Notes: a model not told the origin generated them from the sequence alone. Positions 1 to 7,272 are shown, counted from the stretch's first letter. The stretch is 12,014 nt of DNA from Lentisphaerota bacterium (GCA_012800565.1 JAAZIZ010000105.1:1-12014); one strand, 5' to 3'. Program-made: numbers and translations.

Positions 1-28
1 AAAAAAATAAAAAAAAATCAATTTGCAT

Positions 29-57
29 TTGCATTCTGGAATCAGCGCAGATATATT
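29..57 (+). promoter_or_regulatory. Candidate sigma-70-type promoter of the plus-strand cluster
   Basis: A -35-like TTGCAT (29-34) and a -10-like TATATT (52-57) are separated by exactly 17 nt, in an AT-rich leader that contrasts with the GC-rich coding DNA. Transcription would begin near 64, giving a leader of about 58 nt before the ATG at 122. The -35 matches the consensus at only three positions, so this is a plausible rather than a certain promoter. A second TTGCAT at 23-28 is too far from the -10 to pair with it. Confidence 0.4.
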
Positions 58-95
58 CAGAATTGTCTTAAAAAATTCTGCCAACCGTCTTAAAA
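58..95. promoter_or_regulatory. Operator-like repeats over the predicted transcription start
   Basis: CAGAATT (58-64) and AATTCTG (74-80) form a perfect 7-bp inverted repeat with a 9-nt spacer. A further ATTCTG copy lies upstream at 33-38. Separately, GTCTTAAAA occurs at 65-73 and again at 87-95, a direct repeat with a 22-bp period, about two helical turns. Placed just downstream of the -10, these could bind a repressor. The GntR/LacI-type regulator encoded at 2590 is the obvious candidate, but that link is inference. Confidence 0.35.
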
Positions 96-107
96 TCAAT
101 CCAAATC

Positions 108-113
108 AAGGAG
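108..113 (+). promoter_or_regulatory. Shine-Dalgarno site that fixes the start of the first gene
   Basis: AAGGAG lies 8 nt before the ATG at 122. The longer reading frame open from 23 has no such site. Its extra 33 residues would place non-signal sequence before an evident signal peptide. Confidence 0.8.
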
Positions 114-121
114 TATTTCTC

Positions 122-2566
122 ATGTCGTTTTGGAACAAGATGCGTGTTGTTGGTTTTTTACTGGCTGGGATAGTTCCCTTGACTGGGGCGTTTGAGCTGG
201 GGACAGCGGATGCGGTAATATACTATGGTGGCAGGAACAAGGATCTTGCCGAGGAGTTCAGCAGTTATTTGGCGCGGGTTTTTGCCCACCGTTATGCAGT
301 CCTCCCATACAGCGCTGAGCATGCTTCTGCAAGCGGGTTGTTTGTCGGCGTGATCCCGGATGGATTCCCCATGACCGAGGAGGATAAAAGCGGGCGGGAA
401 TTCTGTGTCCTGGAAGTGAAGCAGGAGCAGTTGTATCTTTTCGGCAGCGAGAAAAACCAGCAGTGTACGGCTTTCGCAGTTTATGATTTTTTGGAGAAGT
501 TCTGCGGGGTGCGCTGGCTCTGGCCGGGTGAGACCGGGACGGTGGTGGAGCCCCAGCAGCCTGTGTCTTGCCCGGAGGGACGCACGATTACCCGCCCCGG
601 GATGGATTTGCGTCTTACGAATTCTTTCCATTATGGCACGGCCAAGCGCAGTCTGACCACCAGACGGGATACAGCCTCCTGGCTGCGGCACATGAAGACC
701 GGAGCATCATTCAATCTCCGGGTCGGGCATGCTTTCAGTTCTTTGGTGCCGCGAAGCACATACGGCAAGGAGCATCCTGAGTATTATTCTCTGGTCTCGC
801 CGGAACGCTGGGTCGGGCTGGTCAAACCCAAGGAGCCGACCCGGACCTGGGACAGTACCATCCAGACCTGTTCACAGCTGTGCACCAGTAATCCGGAGGT
901 CCGGCGCATCATTGCCGAGCGGGTGGCGCAACGGGCCGCTGAGACCGGAGAGATGCAGTCGATTTCACCCAATGACGGATATGGTTTTTGCGAGTGTGAA
1001 AAATGTCTGCAGCAGGATGCCGGCCAGAAAATGTACAGTGAGGGATATTATCTAACTAACCGGATGTACGATTTTCTCGCCGATGTGGCCACTCAGGTGT
1101 ACAAGTTGAATCCGGAGGCCAAGGTGGGGATGTTTTCCTACAGCTGGTTCTCGGGTGTGCCTGAAAATATTACCAAGCTTCCCCCGAATGTTTATCTGTC
1201 GCTCTGTTATCAGGCTGAGCTGCATTATGATACTGCGCAGGAAAAAGCGACAAACGAGCGTATTCTCGGCTTGGGGAAACTGGGTGCCAGGCTTATCGGG
1301 CGGGAATACTGGGGGACGCATTACACGCTGGACCTGCCGGTGCTCAACAGCCGGAAAATCGCCGAGAACCTGAAGCTGCTGCATTCGGTCAATGCGGCCG
1401 GCATCTATGGCGAGACGGGCAACTCTTTCGCCGCCAGGGCCAGCGACCTCTATATCCTGGCCAAAATGGCCTGGGACCCGACCTTGGACCGCGACCAGCT
1501 GTTGCAGGATTTTTGCGACAAGGGCTTTGGCGCCGCCAGCAAGACCATGCTGCAATATTTTAATTTTGTTGAGGATCGGCTGGCGACCGTAAAAACCGCG
1601 CTTGCCGGCCGCGAGCCTTCGGAGATTGAGCAGCATTATTCCAACGGCTATGCGGCCCGGCATGTGGAATATCTGGAAATATTCACGCCGGCCTTCCTGA
1701 AGGAAGGGAAAGCGCTGCTGCAGCTGGCTAAGAAGCAGGCGCAGAGCCAGGAACAGAAGGACCGGGTGGAATTTATCTTTTACGGGCATACCTTTGCCGA
1801 AATAATGACCGAATGCATTCGCTCCCGGCAGATGCTGGCGGCTGCCGGGGTGGATATGTCGCTGGTTCAGCCCGCTGCAGAGGTGGTGCGTATGGAACGT
1901 TCAAATTTGAGCCGCATTGCCAAGGGCCTGATTGCGGCCGAAAACAAACGCGGGCATTTCCTGCTCTCCCTGGCCGACCGCTCTGCCATCGATATCGGGC
2001 AGTTCATTTCAGCCGCCTCGTTACATCTGCGGCCGTGGAAGACTCTGGCGGAAGCCGCGGATATCGAGTTGGCCGCTAACAAATTCAGCTATCTGGTCAA
2101 TGGTTCCTTTGAGTATCGTGGCTACAGCTGGGACATCAAGGTCAGTCAAGGGCAGGCAGAGTACGAATTCGTCACCGGAACCAACCACGACGAACGCAAC
2201 AACTATATGGTTACCAGTCACGCCAATCAAGGCGTCAGTCTGCAGGCGCTATTGCAGCCCGGAGCCGAGCTGTCGGTCACCTCGCTGCGCCCCGCGGTAG
2301 CCGAAGCCAAAAGAGGGCTGTGGCTGAGCCTCTGGCTGCTCAATGAGGGCGATCCGCTGTCCTGCCTGGAGGTACAGGTCAATGGCAAGCCGGTGAAAGC
2401 CAGCTGGCTGAACCGTGAGATTGTTCTGCCCCGCGAATGGAACCAGATCGGCTGCCAACGTCTGCTGGTAGAGCCGGGCGAGTATACCTTGGGGCTGAAG
2501 TTGCGCAATCCCGGCGCGCAGGCGTTGCGGCTCAATCTTGACAACATCCGTATGGTCCTGGAATAA
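122..2566 (+). CDS. Secreted DUF4838 (GH163-related) glycoside hydrolase-like protein, 814 aa
   Basis: Probably a secreted enzyme acting on complex glycans. The DUF4838 family includes the GH163 endo-beta-N-acetylglucosaminidases of gut Bacteroides, but the substrate here is unknown. Seen in the sequence: a Sec signal peptide (residues 1 to about 23, hydrophobic core and TGA before the likely cut); an alpha/beta N-terminal domain (about 25-155) ending in the DUF4838 signature FLEKFCGVRWLWPGE (123-137); a barrel-like catalytic region with SPNDG (282-286), a CxCxxC cluster (C290, C292, C295) and GETGN (430-434); then the WDPTLDRDQLLQDFC helix (451-465), a helical segment, and a beta-rich C-terminal part (about 680-814) resembling a jelly-roll carbohydrate-binding module. 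The start at 122 is chosen for its ribosome-binding site and signal peptide. It is first in the plus cluster, 23 bp before the regulator gene. E432 is a candidate catalytic acid, not proven. Family assignment is firm; activity is not. Confidence 0.88.
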   Translation: MSFWNKMRVVGFLLAGIVPLTGAFELGTADAVIYYGGRNKDLAEEFSSYLARVFAHRYAVLPYSAEHASASGLFVGVIPDGFPMTEEDKSGREFCVLEVKQEQLYLFGSEKNQQCTAFAVYDFLEKFCGVRWLWPGETGTVVEPQQPVSCPEGRTITRPGMDLRLTNSFHYGTAKRSLTTRRDTASWLRHMKTGASFNLRVGHAFSSLVPRSTYGKEHPEYYSLVSPERWVGLVKPKEPTRTWDSTIQTCSQLCTSNPEVRRIIAERVAQRAAETGEMQSISPNDGYGFCECEKCLQQDAGQKMYSEGYYLTNRMYDFLADVATQVYKLNPEAKVGMFSYSWFSGVPENITKLPPNVYLSLCYQAELHYDTAQEKATNERILGLGKLGARLIGREYWGTHYTLDLPVLNSRKIAENLKLLHSVNAAGIYGETGNSFAARASDLYILAKMAWDPTLDRDQLLQDFCDKGFGAASKTMLQYFNFVEDRLATVKTALAGREPSEIEQHYSNGYAARHVEYLEIFTPAFLKEGKALLQLAKKQAQSQEQKDRVEFIFYGHTFAEIMTECIRSRQMLAAAGVDMSLVQPAAEVVRMERSNLSRIAKGLIAAENKRGHFLLSLADRSAIDIGQFISAASLHLRPWKTLAEAADIELAANKFSYLVNGSFEYRGYSWDIKVSQGQAEYEFVTGTNHDERNNYMVTSHANQGVSLQALLQPGAELSVTSLRPAVAEAKRGLWLSLWLLNEGDPLSCLEVQVNGKPVKASWLNREIVLPREWNQIGCQRLLVEPGEYTLGLKLRNPGAQALRLNLDNIRMVLE

Positions 2567-2589
2567 CTTTTGCATCAGGCAGGCAGAGG

Positions 2590-3612
2590 ATGGCTAAGTC
2601 CGGCAACAATGGCAACCAGGCTTTCGCACCGCTGTACCTGACGCTTATGCTGGCCTTGAAAAAGGCGGTGCATGACGGCGAGTACCGGCCCGGGCAGCGT
2701 CTGCCTAGCGTGCGCGACCTGGCGGCGCAGTACGGCTTGGACCGCAACGTGGTGCATTATGCATTGCGTCATCTGGCGGTGGCGGGCTTGATTTTTGCCC
2801 GCCCGGGCAGCGGGTACTACGTCAGTTCAACGTTGCGGCCGGGATATTTCCACCGCATTGCCTATATCCTGAATGATGTCAACCCGATGTTTTGCAGTCA
2901 GACCACCGACGGCGTGTTCCAGGTATCCTATGGATACGGTTTCGAACCGGTAATGCTGAACAACTACTGGAGCCGGGAGAGCATCAGCAAGATGCTGGAG
3001 CAGGACTCCAATTTTGACGGCATGGTCATCAATGGTCATCATATCACTGATAAATTTCTGGATGATTTGGCGCGATTGCAAATCCTGTACATGGTCTTTG
3101 GGTACCGGGATATTGCCGCCCGGCATCCGCAGATGCCCAGTGACCACGCGGTGCAGGCGGTGCGGGAAAAGCTGTGCGCGGCGTTTCCGGATCAGCTCCG
3201 GGGACTCCGGATGGGGTGTCTGTTCGGCTATGGTGACAGCCTGTCCGACCGGATGTGCCTGGAGGGATTCCGGCAGGCGGCGGCAGACCGCGGGATCAGC
3301 ACTGGCCCGGAATTGATTTGCCATTGTGACAATGATGGCTATAACGAGTTCAAACGGCTGTTTGAAAGAGAGCGTATCGAGGCGGTGTTGCTGTACGGCG
3401 ATCCGTTGCGCGGCTATCTGCGCTATTTCCAGGATCATCCTGACAAGGTGGCGGCGCGGCCATATTGTTTGGTGGCATCGTCGCTTTGTGGCGAGGAGGC
3501 CTTCGCCTTGCTGCCAAAGCTGTTCGACAAGATAATTCTTTCCAGTGGCAGGGCTTTGGCCATCGCGACTACAGAGAAGCTATTTGCCCGTATTTTGCCC
3601 CCGGATGGATAA
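2590..3612 (+). CDS. GntR-type transcription regulator with LacI-like ligand-binding domain, 340 aa
   Basis: A DNA-binding regulator that probably senses a sugar released by the neighbouring enzymes. Residues 13-80 are a GntR winged helix-turn-helix: an LYLTLMLALKK first helix, EYRPGQRLPSVRDLA, the recognition helix around DRNVVHYALRHL, and the wing ending RPGSGYYV. Residues about 85-335 resemble a LacI/GalR periplasmic-binding-protein fold, with FDGMVINGHH and IEAVLLYGDP strand-turn segments and a DRMCLEGFRQA helix. This is not the usual FadR or UTRA effector domain. GntR-headed, LacI-like regulators of this build (AraR type) usually control sugar catabolism. The gene sits between two glycan-enzyme genes and starts 23 bp after the first, with only a weak AGG (2581-2583) as ribosome site, so translational coupling is likely. 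It may control its own cluster through the repeats at 58-95. The family call is strong; ligand and operator are inferred. Confidence 0.88.
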   Translation: MAKSGNNGNQAFAPLYLTLMLALKKAVHDGEYRPGQRLPSVRDLAAQYGLDRNVVHYALRHLAVAGLIFARPGSGYYVSSTLRPGYFHRIAYILNDVNPMFCSQTTDGVFQVSYGYGFEPVMLNNYWSRESISKMLEQDSNFDGMVINGHHITDKFLDDLARLQILYMVFGYRDIAARHPQMPSDHAVQAVREKLCAAFPDQLRGLRMGCLFGYGDSLSDRMCLEGFRQAAADRGISTGPELICHCDNDGYNEFKRLFERERIEAVLLYGDPLRGYLRYFQDHPDKVAARPYCLVASSLCGEEAFALLPKLFDKIILSSGRALAIATTEKLFARILPPDG

Positions 3613-3615
3613 AGA

Positions 3616-3632
3616 GCAGCTGGGCTGCCCAG
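3616..3632 (+). other. Overlapping small hairpins in the gap after the regulator gene
   Basis: Two mutually exclusive stems overlap here: GCAGC/GCTGC (3616-3628) and CTGGG/CCCAG (3620-3632). No T-run follows directly; the nearest (TTTTT, 3654-3658) is 21 nt away, so this does not look like an intrinsic terminator. The 82-bp gap is the widest in the cluster. It could hold an RNA processing site or partial attenuator, but that is speculative. Confidence 0.2.
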
Positions 3633-3682
3633 ACGAGAAGTGCATGCGATGAGTTTTTCCGACCCGCGACAATACTAGCGAA

Positions 3683-3690
3683 AGAGGTGA
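3683..3690 (+). promoter_or_regulatory. Strong Shine-Dalgarno site of the pseudopilin gene
   Basis: AGAGGTGA lies 4 nt before the ATG at 3695. It is the strongest ribosome site in the plus cluster, which would suit a pilin-like protein made in larger amounts than the enzymes. Confidence 0.65.
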
Positions 3691-3694
3691 AATC

Positions 3695-4378
3695 ATGAAA
3701 TTCAGGCGCCGTTCTCTGTTCTTGTTATCCCATGGTTGTTTTACCTTGATTGAGCTGCTGGTGGTCATTGCCATCATTGCTGTGCTGGCTTCGATGCTGC
3801 TGCCCGCTCTGAGCAAAGCCCGGGCAGCGGCCCAGCAGAGCAAATGTGCCGGGAATCTCAAGCAGTTCTATCTGGCGAATTTCCTGTACTGCGAGGAATA
3901 CGACGATTACCTGCCTTATTGCACCACCGCGACCAAGATTTATATGCTGCTCGCCAATTATTACGGCTATCAGATGACCAGTGGCACTCCTGGGGTGGCC
4001 AGGAGCAAGGGCCCGGCGCTGTTCTGCCCGGTCACGCATCTCAATCCCTATGCCGACTCTCCCACCGGCGAGGTCTATTATGCCTGGGCGGACCGGGTTT
4101 TTTATGGTGATGGGCAGCATCCGGTTTACAAAGTCAAGCGCACGGCGCAAAAAATTATGGCGGCTGAGATTAGTCGTCAGTCGGGCGGGTGTGTCTATAC
4201 TCGTTTTTACTGGGAGTACCGGAATGTATTCCCGCATAATGGCAACAACAACACCTTGTTCTATGATGGTCATCTGCAGGCTTTCCCGCTGGCCATGCCC
4301 TATTTCGGCATTCAGGCCAGGGATTATAACACTGCAGGAAACAAGGCCGCCAAGCCGTATTGGAGTACGTTGTATTGA
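3695..4378 (+). CDS. Type II pseudopilin-like protein with H-X9-DG motif, 227 aa
   Basis: A prepilin-like protein expected to be processed and methylated by a prepilin peptidase and anchored by its N-terminal helix. The N-terminus is a short basic leader (MKFRRRS..., residues 1-15) followed by FTLIELLVVIAIIAVL, the classic type IV pilin/pseudopilin helix (16 to about 42), with Glu20 at position +5 of the mature chain. After the helix come the usual KCAGNLKQ (50-57) and an EEYDDYLPY segment, a CP motif (111-112), and near the end H181-N9-D191-G192 (HNGNNNTLFYDGH), the H-X9-DG processing-associated motif common in Lentisphaerae, Verrucomicrobia and Planctomycetes. The residue before the cleavage site is Cys15, not the usual Gly, which is one position earlier. 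Such proteins are expanded in these phyla and their role is unknown. Lying between regulator and enzyme genes, it may act in surface glycan capture or secretion (inference). Confidence 0.88.
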   Translation: MKFRRRSLFLLSHGCFTLIELLVVIAIIAVLASMLLPALSKARAAAQQSKCAGNLKQFYLANFLYCEEYDDYLPYCTTATKIYMLLANYYGYQMTSGTPGVARSKGPALFCPVTHLNPYADSPTGEVYYAWADRVFYGDGQHPVYKVKRTAQKIMAAEISRQSGGCVYTRFYWEYRNVFPHNGNNNTLFYDGHLQAFPLAMPYFGIQARDYNTAGNKAAKPYWSTLY

Positions 4379-4408
4379 CCCGGGTTTTGGTTCCGGAGCG
4401 CAATGATT

Positions 4409-4415
4409 GGTGAGG
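4409..4415 (+). promoter_or_regulatory. Shine-Dalgarno site of the second DUF4838 gene
   Basis: GGTGAGG lies 4 nt before the ATG at 4420, in the 41-bp gap after the pseudopilin gene. The gap holds no obvious promoter or terminator, so read-through from upstream is likely. Confidence 0.6.
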
Positions 4416-4419
4416 TATC

Positions 4420-7224
4420 ATGCATAAAATCATTTATCTGCTCTTACTGGCGGGCGTTCTGTCGGCCCGTCCGGTCGCTCTGGTGGTCAGCCCCTCGGCT
4501 CTGCGTCTGCAGGAACTCCTGCTTAAGACGGTCTTTAATCCGCAATGGGATGCCCGCAAGCCAGCCGTAGAGTCCCTGCCCTGGAGCAATACCCTGGCGG
4601 ATTACGAAAAATATTCTGCGGTGATATACTTGCTGGGCAGAGGTACAGACCCCAAAACCAGGCATTTGCTTTCTCCCCGCAACGATTGGGGGGCGGCGCT
4701 TGAGTACGTCCGAAAAGGCGGGTGCATAATCTTCCTGGGCGACGGCTGCCTCTGGCCAGCCGGTGCCGCAATGCCGGAAAAATTCGGAGAACTGCTGGGG
4801 GCGGAAAAAGTTTCCACGATAGATGGAGAAGCAAAGGTATTGCTCAGTGATGAGCCGCTTATGGCAGGAGTCGGAGCCCATCCCGATGTCGGCAAATTTA
4901 TGCTGCACGGGCCGTTTTCCGGGCTGACCGGCTTGCATGGTGCCAAGGCTTGTATCGGCGCTGAAGATGCGGCGGTTTTGGCAGTCAATGCGCTCGACCA
5001 GGGGAAAGTATATTTTTGCAATGCCAGATTGAGTGCCTCCTTTACTACTTTCCCGCAACCATATAATCAGACTGCCAATGCCAGCCTGGAGCAGTACTTC
5101 CCGTTTGCTAAAATGCTGCATAGCATTATTCTGGAGGAGGAGCCGGCCTTGCTGGACGAGGTGCGGGCGGTCTGGGAGCCAGTGCCGCTGGGGCCGAAGA
5201 GAGCTGCGCCGCTGCCGCCTCGGGAACGAAAATTGCGTCCGCTGGCCAGCAATCGCCAGCGGCAGGACCTTGCCGGTCCGCCGCTGGTTCTGAGAAGTGA
5301 AGGGCAAGCCCGGGCCTGTATTGTGGTGCCTGCCGCCCGCAGCCCGCTGCTGGCGGCGGCCCGTCGGCTGGCTAAGGTGGGAGCGTTGATCGGTGGTGCA
5401 GACTGGCCGGTGGTCGTTGAAAAGAAATTGCAGATCGCGCAGGATTCCGCGGAAACGCGCCTGTATAAAATTGGCGAGCAGGCATTTCCGGCGGTGATCT
5501 CGCTGGGCGAGACGCAATTGGCCCGTGAGGCCGGGTTGCTGCCGGAGCAGTCTTTGTCGGAGGACGAAGTTCAGATTGCCTGCCGTGGCAGCGTGGTCAG
5601 CATCAGCGCCGGCAATCTGTCTCTGGCAGTCGAGACTTTTCTGCGGGAATATCTCGGCTACAGATGCCTGTGGCCAGGAGAATCGGGCGAAGCTTACCCC
5701 ACAGATACGACTATCGCCATTCCCCAGGGGACATTCAGCGATCGGGCGGGATTGCGTCAGCGCGGTATTCGCAATGGTTTGTCCAGTGGGGTGAACATCT
5801 GGAAAGCGCCGGATGGAGAAGAAGTCAAGCTGAATCGTACGCCGGCCTTCCTTAACGGCTGTAACCGTATGGGGCTGGACCCGCGGGAGACTCAGGAGCC
5901 GCTGCAGGGAAACGCTGACTGGTGGGCGGTGCAGCGGCTGGGCGGGCGCTTGCCGATAGCCGGTGGAGGCAATTTTTATTCCTGGCGGGAACGCTTCCCG
6001 GACCGGCCGGAATTCTTCGCCTTGCAGTTCGATGGTACGCGTACGGTCCATGAGGCGGATGTGCGTATCTGCAAAAGCAACCCCGAAGTGATCCGGCAGG
6101 CCGCAGCGGATATCCTGGCAGAAAAACAGCGCCGGGAAGACTTGCGTTATTTTGCGGTGTCACCATCGGACGGCGGCTCCTGGGACATCTTCTGTTTCTG
6201 CCCGTCTTGCCGCGCCTGGGACCCGCAGACAGACCAGCTCAAGACCTGGCGGGTGTTCCTGGGCAGGAACCGGCCGGTTTTTCAGTATCCGGGCATAACC
6301 GATCGGGTTCTGCGCTTTACTTGTGAGGTTGCCCGGCAGGTCCAGGCCGTAGCCCCGGATATGACTCCGATGTACCTGGCATATTCCATTTATGCGGCGC
6401 CGCCCTGGTATTATCAGGATGTACCGGAGAATTTTATGGTCAGCTATGTCGGGCTGCAGTATTTCAATGACCAGGCGTTGGAGCGCGACCGCGCGACCTG
6501 GGATTACTGGGCCGGCCTGGCCAAGGAGTTGAGTTTGCGGCCGAATTTGCTGCTACAGGGGCATGGTATGCCCTGCGTGTATGTGCGCAAGCTTGATCGT
6601 GATATCAAGCATTGCTGGCAGACGGGGATGATTTCCACTGATTTTGATTCCCTGATCCATCATTGGGCCACGAGCGGCCTGAATTATTATGTCCTGGCGC
6701 AGCTGATGTGGGACCCTGCGCAGGAGCTGGAGGATATCGTGCAGGATTACTGCCGCACCGGTTTCGGTCCGGGCGCGGCAGATGTGCGCAGATACTTTGC
6801 CTTGTGCGAAGAACTCACCGACCGCCTGGCGGCAAATAAGGTCGAGGAAATCAGTGAACAGGAGGACCTGAGCATGGAGTCGCTCTCACTGACGGAAAAA
6901 ATTCCATACTATTATACGCCGCCGGTTTTGCAGGCGATGGCTCAGGCGCTGCAGGATGCTGCCGCCAAGACCGAACCGGAGAGCCGTGCCCGGCGCCGGA
7001 TTGATTTCCTGCAGACAGGACTGGAATTCGCGCGGCGCGAAGCAGAATTTCTGCGCTTGTATTATTATGAACAGGCCGCCAACCGCAAAGAGTTGCGGGA
7101 ATATGTACAGGCGCATGTGGAGTTTTTGCGCAGCACTTATCTGCGCGAGCCCTTCGCGGTTAATATGCCTGCGATTGCTCACCATACCTGGCCGATGTGG
7201 CGGAACTGCCATCTGTGGAAGTAA
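4420..7224 (+). CDS. Secreted DUF4838 protein with extra GATase/ThuA-like N-terminal domain, 934 aa
   Basis: A second, larger DUF4838 (GH163-related) protein, probably an exported glycan-active enzyme of unknown substrate. Visible parts: a signal peptide (residues 1 to about 16, MHKIIYLLLLAGVLSA); an alpha/beta domain (about 18-240) with YSAVIYLLGRG and YVRKGGCIIFLGDG, resembling glutamine-amidotransferase/ThuA-like folds but without an evident Cys-His-Glu triad; a basic, proline-rich linker (about 250-290); the DUF4838 N-terminal alpha/beta domain (about 293-435) ending FLREYLGYRCLWPGESGE (407-424); and the catalytic region with SPSDG (581-585), CxCxxC (C592, C594, C597), STDFDS (739-744) and WDPAQELEDIVQDYC (764-778), then a helical tail. 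Where the first gene's product has GETGN, this one has STDFDS, so the two may differ in reaction or one may be non-catalytic. It lacks the long beta-rich C-terminal part of its paralogue. Last gene of the plus cluster; domain call firm, function open. Confidence 0.87.
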   Translation: MHKIIYLLLLAGVLSARPVALVVSPSALRLQELLLKTVFNPQWDARKPAVESLPWSNTLADYEKYSAVIYLLGRGTDPKTRHLLSPRNDWGAALEYVRKGGCIIFLGDGCLWPAGAAMPEKFGELLGAEKVSTIDGEAKVLLSDEPLMAGVGAHPDVGKFMLHGPFSGLTGLHGAKACIGAEDAAVLAVNALDQGKVYFCNARLSASFTTFPQPYNQTANASLEQYFPFAKMLHSIILEEEPALLDEVRAVWEPVPLGPKRAAPLPPRERKLRPLASNRQRQDLAGPPLVLRSEGQARACIVVPAARSPLLAAARRLAKVGALIGGADWPVVVEKKLQIAQDSAETRLYKIGEQAFPAVISLGETQLAREAGLLPEQSLSEDEVQIACRGSVVSISAGNLSLAVETFLREYLGYRCLWPGESGEAYPTDTTIAIPQGTFSDRAGLRQRGIRNGLSSGVNIWKAPDGEEVKLNRTPAFLNGCNRMGLDPRETQEPLQGNADWWAVQRLGGRLPIAGGGNFYSWRERFPDRPEFFALQFDGTRTVHEADVRICKSNPEVIRQAAADILAEKQRREDLRYFAVSPSDGGSWDIFCFCPSCRAWDPQTDQLKTWRVFLGRNRPVFQYPGITDRVLRFTCEVARQVQAVAPDMTPMYLAYSIYAAPPWYYQDVPENFMVSYVGLQYFNDQALERDRATWDYWAGLAKELSLRPNLLLQGHGMPCVYVRKLDRDIKHCWQTGMISTDFDSLIHHWATSGLNYYVLAQLMWDPAQELEDIVQDYCRTGFGPGAADVRRYFALCEELTDRLAANKVEEISEQEDLSMESLSLTEKIPYYYTPPVLQAMAQALQDAAAKTEPESRARRRIDFLQTGLEFARREAEFLRLYYYEQAANRKELREYVQAHVEFLRSTYLREPFAVNMPAIAHHTWPMWRNCHLWK

Positions 7225-7272
7225 GGTCAATGCTCCTGCAGGTGGGCTTATGACTCTGCCGGCAAGGGCGCT
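7225..7272. other. Short convergent junction without a clear terminator
   Basis: Only 48 bp separate the stop codons of the two converging clusters. The one symmetric element is an 8-bp palindrome, CCTGCAGG (7235-7242), with no loop and no T-run on either strand, so no intrinsic terminator is evident. Transcripts may overlap into the opposite genes or end by a factor-dependent route. Confidence 0.4.

Noticed and set aside
23..121. Upstream start at 23 for the first gene
   Set aside because: No ribosome site, overlaps the putative promoter and operator repeats, and would bury the signal peptide.
1052..1789. 245-aa minus-strand frame inside the first DUF4838 gene
   Set aside because: Antisense shadow; the sense frame carries the SPNDG, CxCxxC and WDP motifs across this stretch.
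2827..3438. 203-aa minus-strand frame inside the regulator gene
   Set aside because: Antisense shadow of the LacI-like domain; no motifs of its own.
3616..3658. Hairpin followed by TTTTT as an intrinsic terminator after the regulator gene
   Set aside because: The T-run is more than 20 nt from the stem, and the stem is only 5-6 bp.
4444..6051. 535-aa open frame on the minus strand inside the second DUF4838 gene
   Set aside because: Arg/Gln/Pro-rich translation with no domain motifs, fully antisense to a gene with clear family signatures; a shadow of GC-rich codons.
7235..7242. CCTGCAGG palindrome as a bidirectional terminator
   Set aside because: No loop and no T-run on either side; an 8-bp palindrome this GC-rich can occur by chance.
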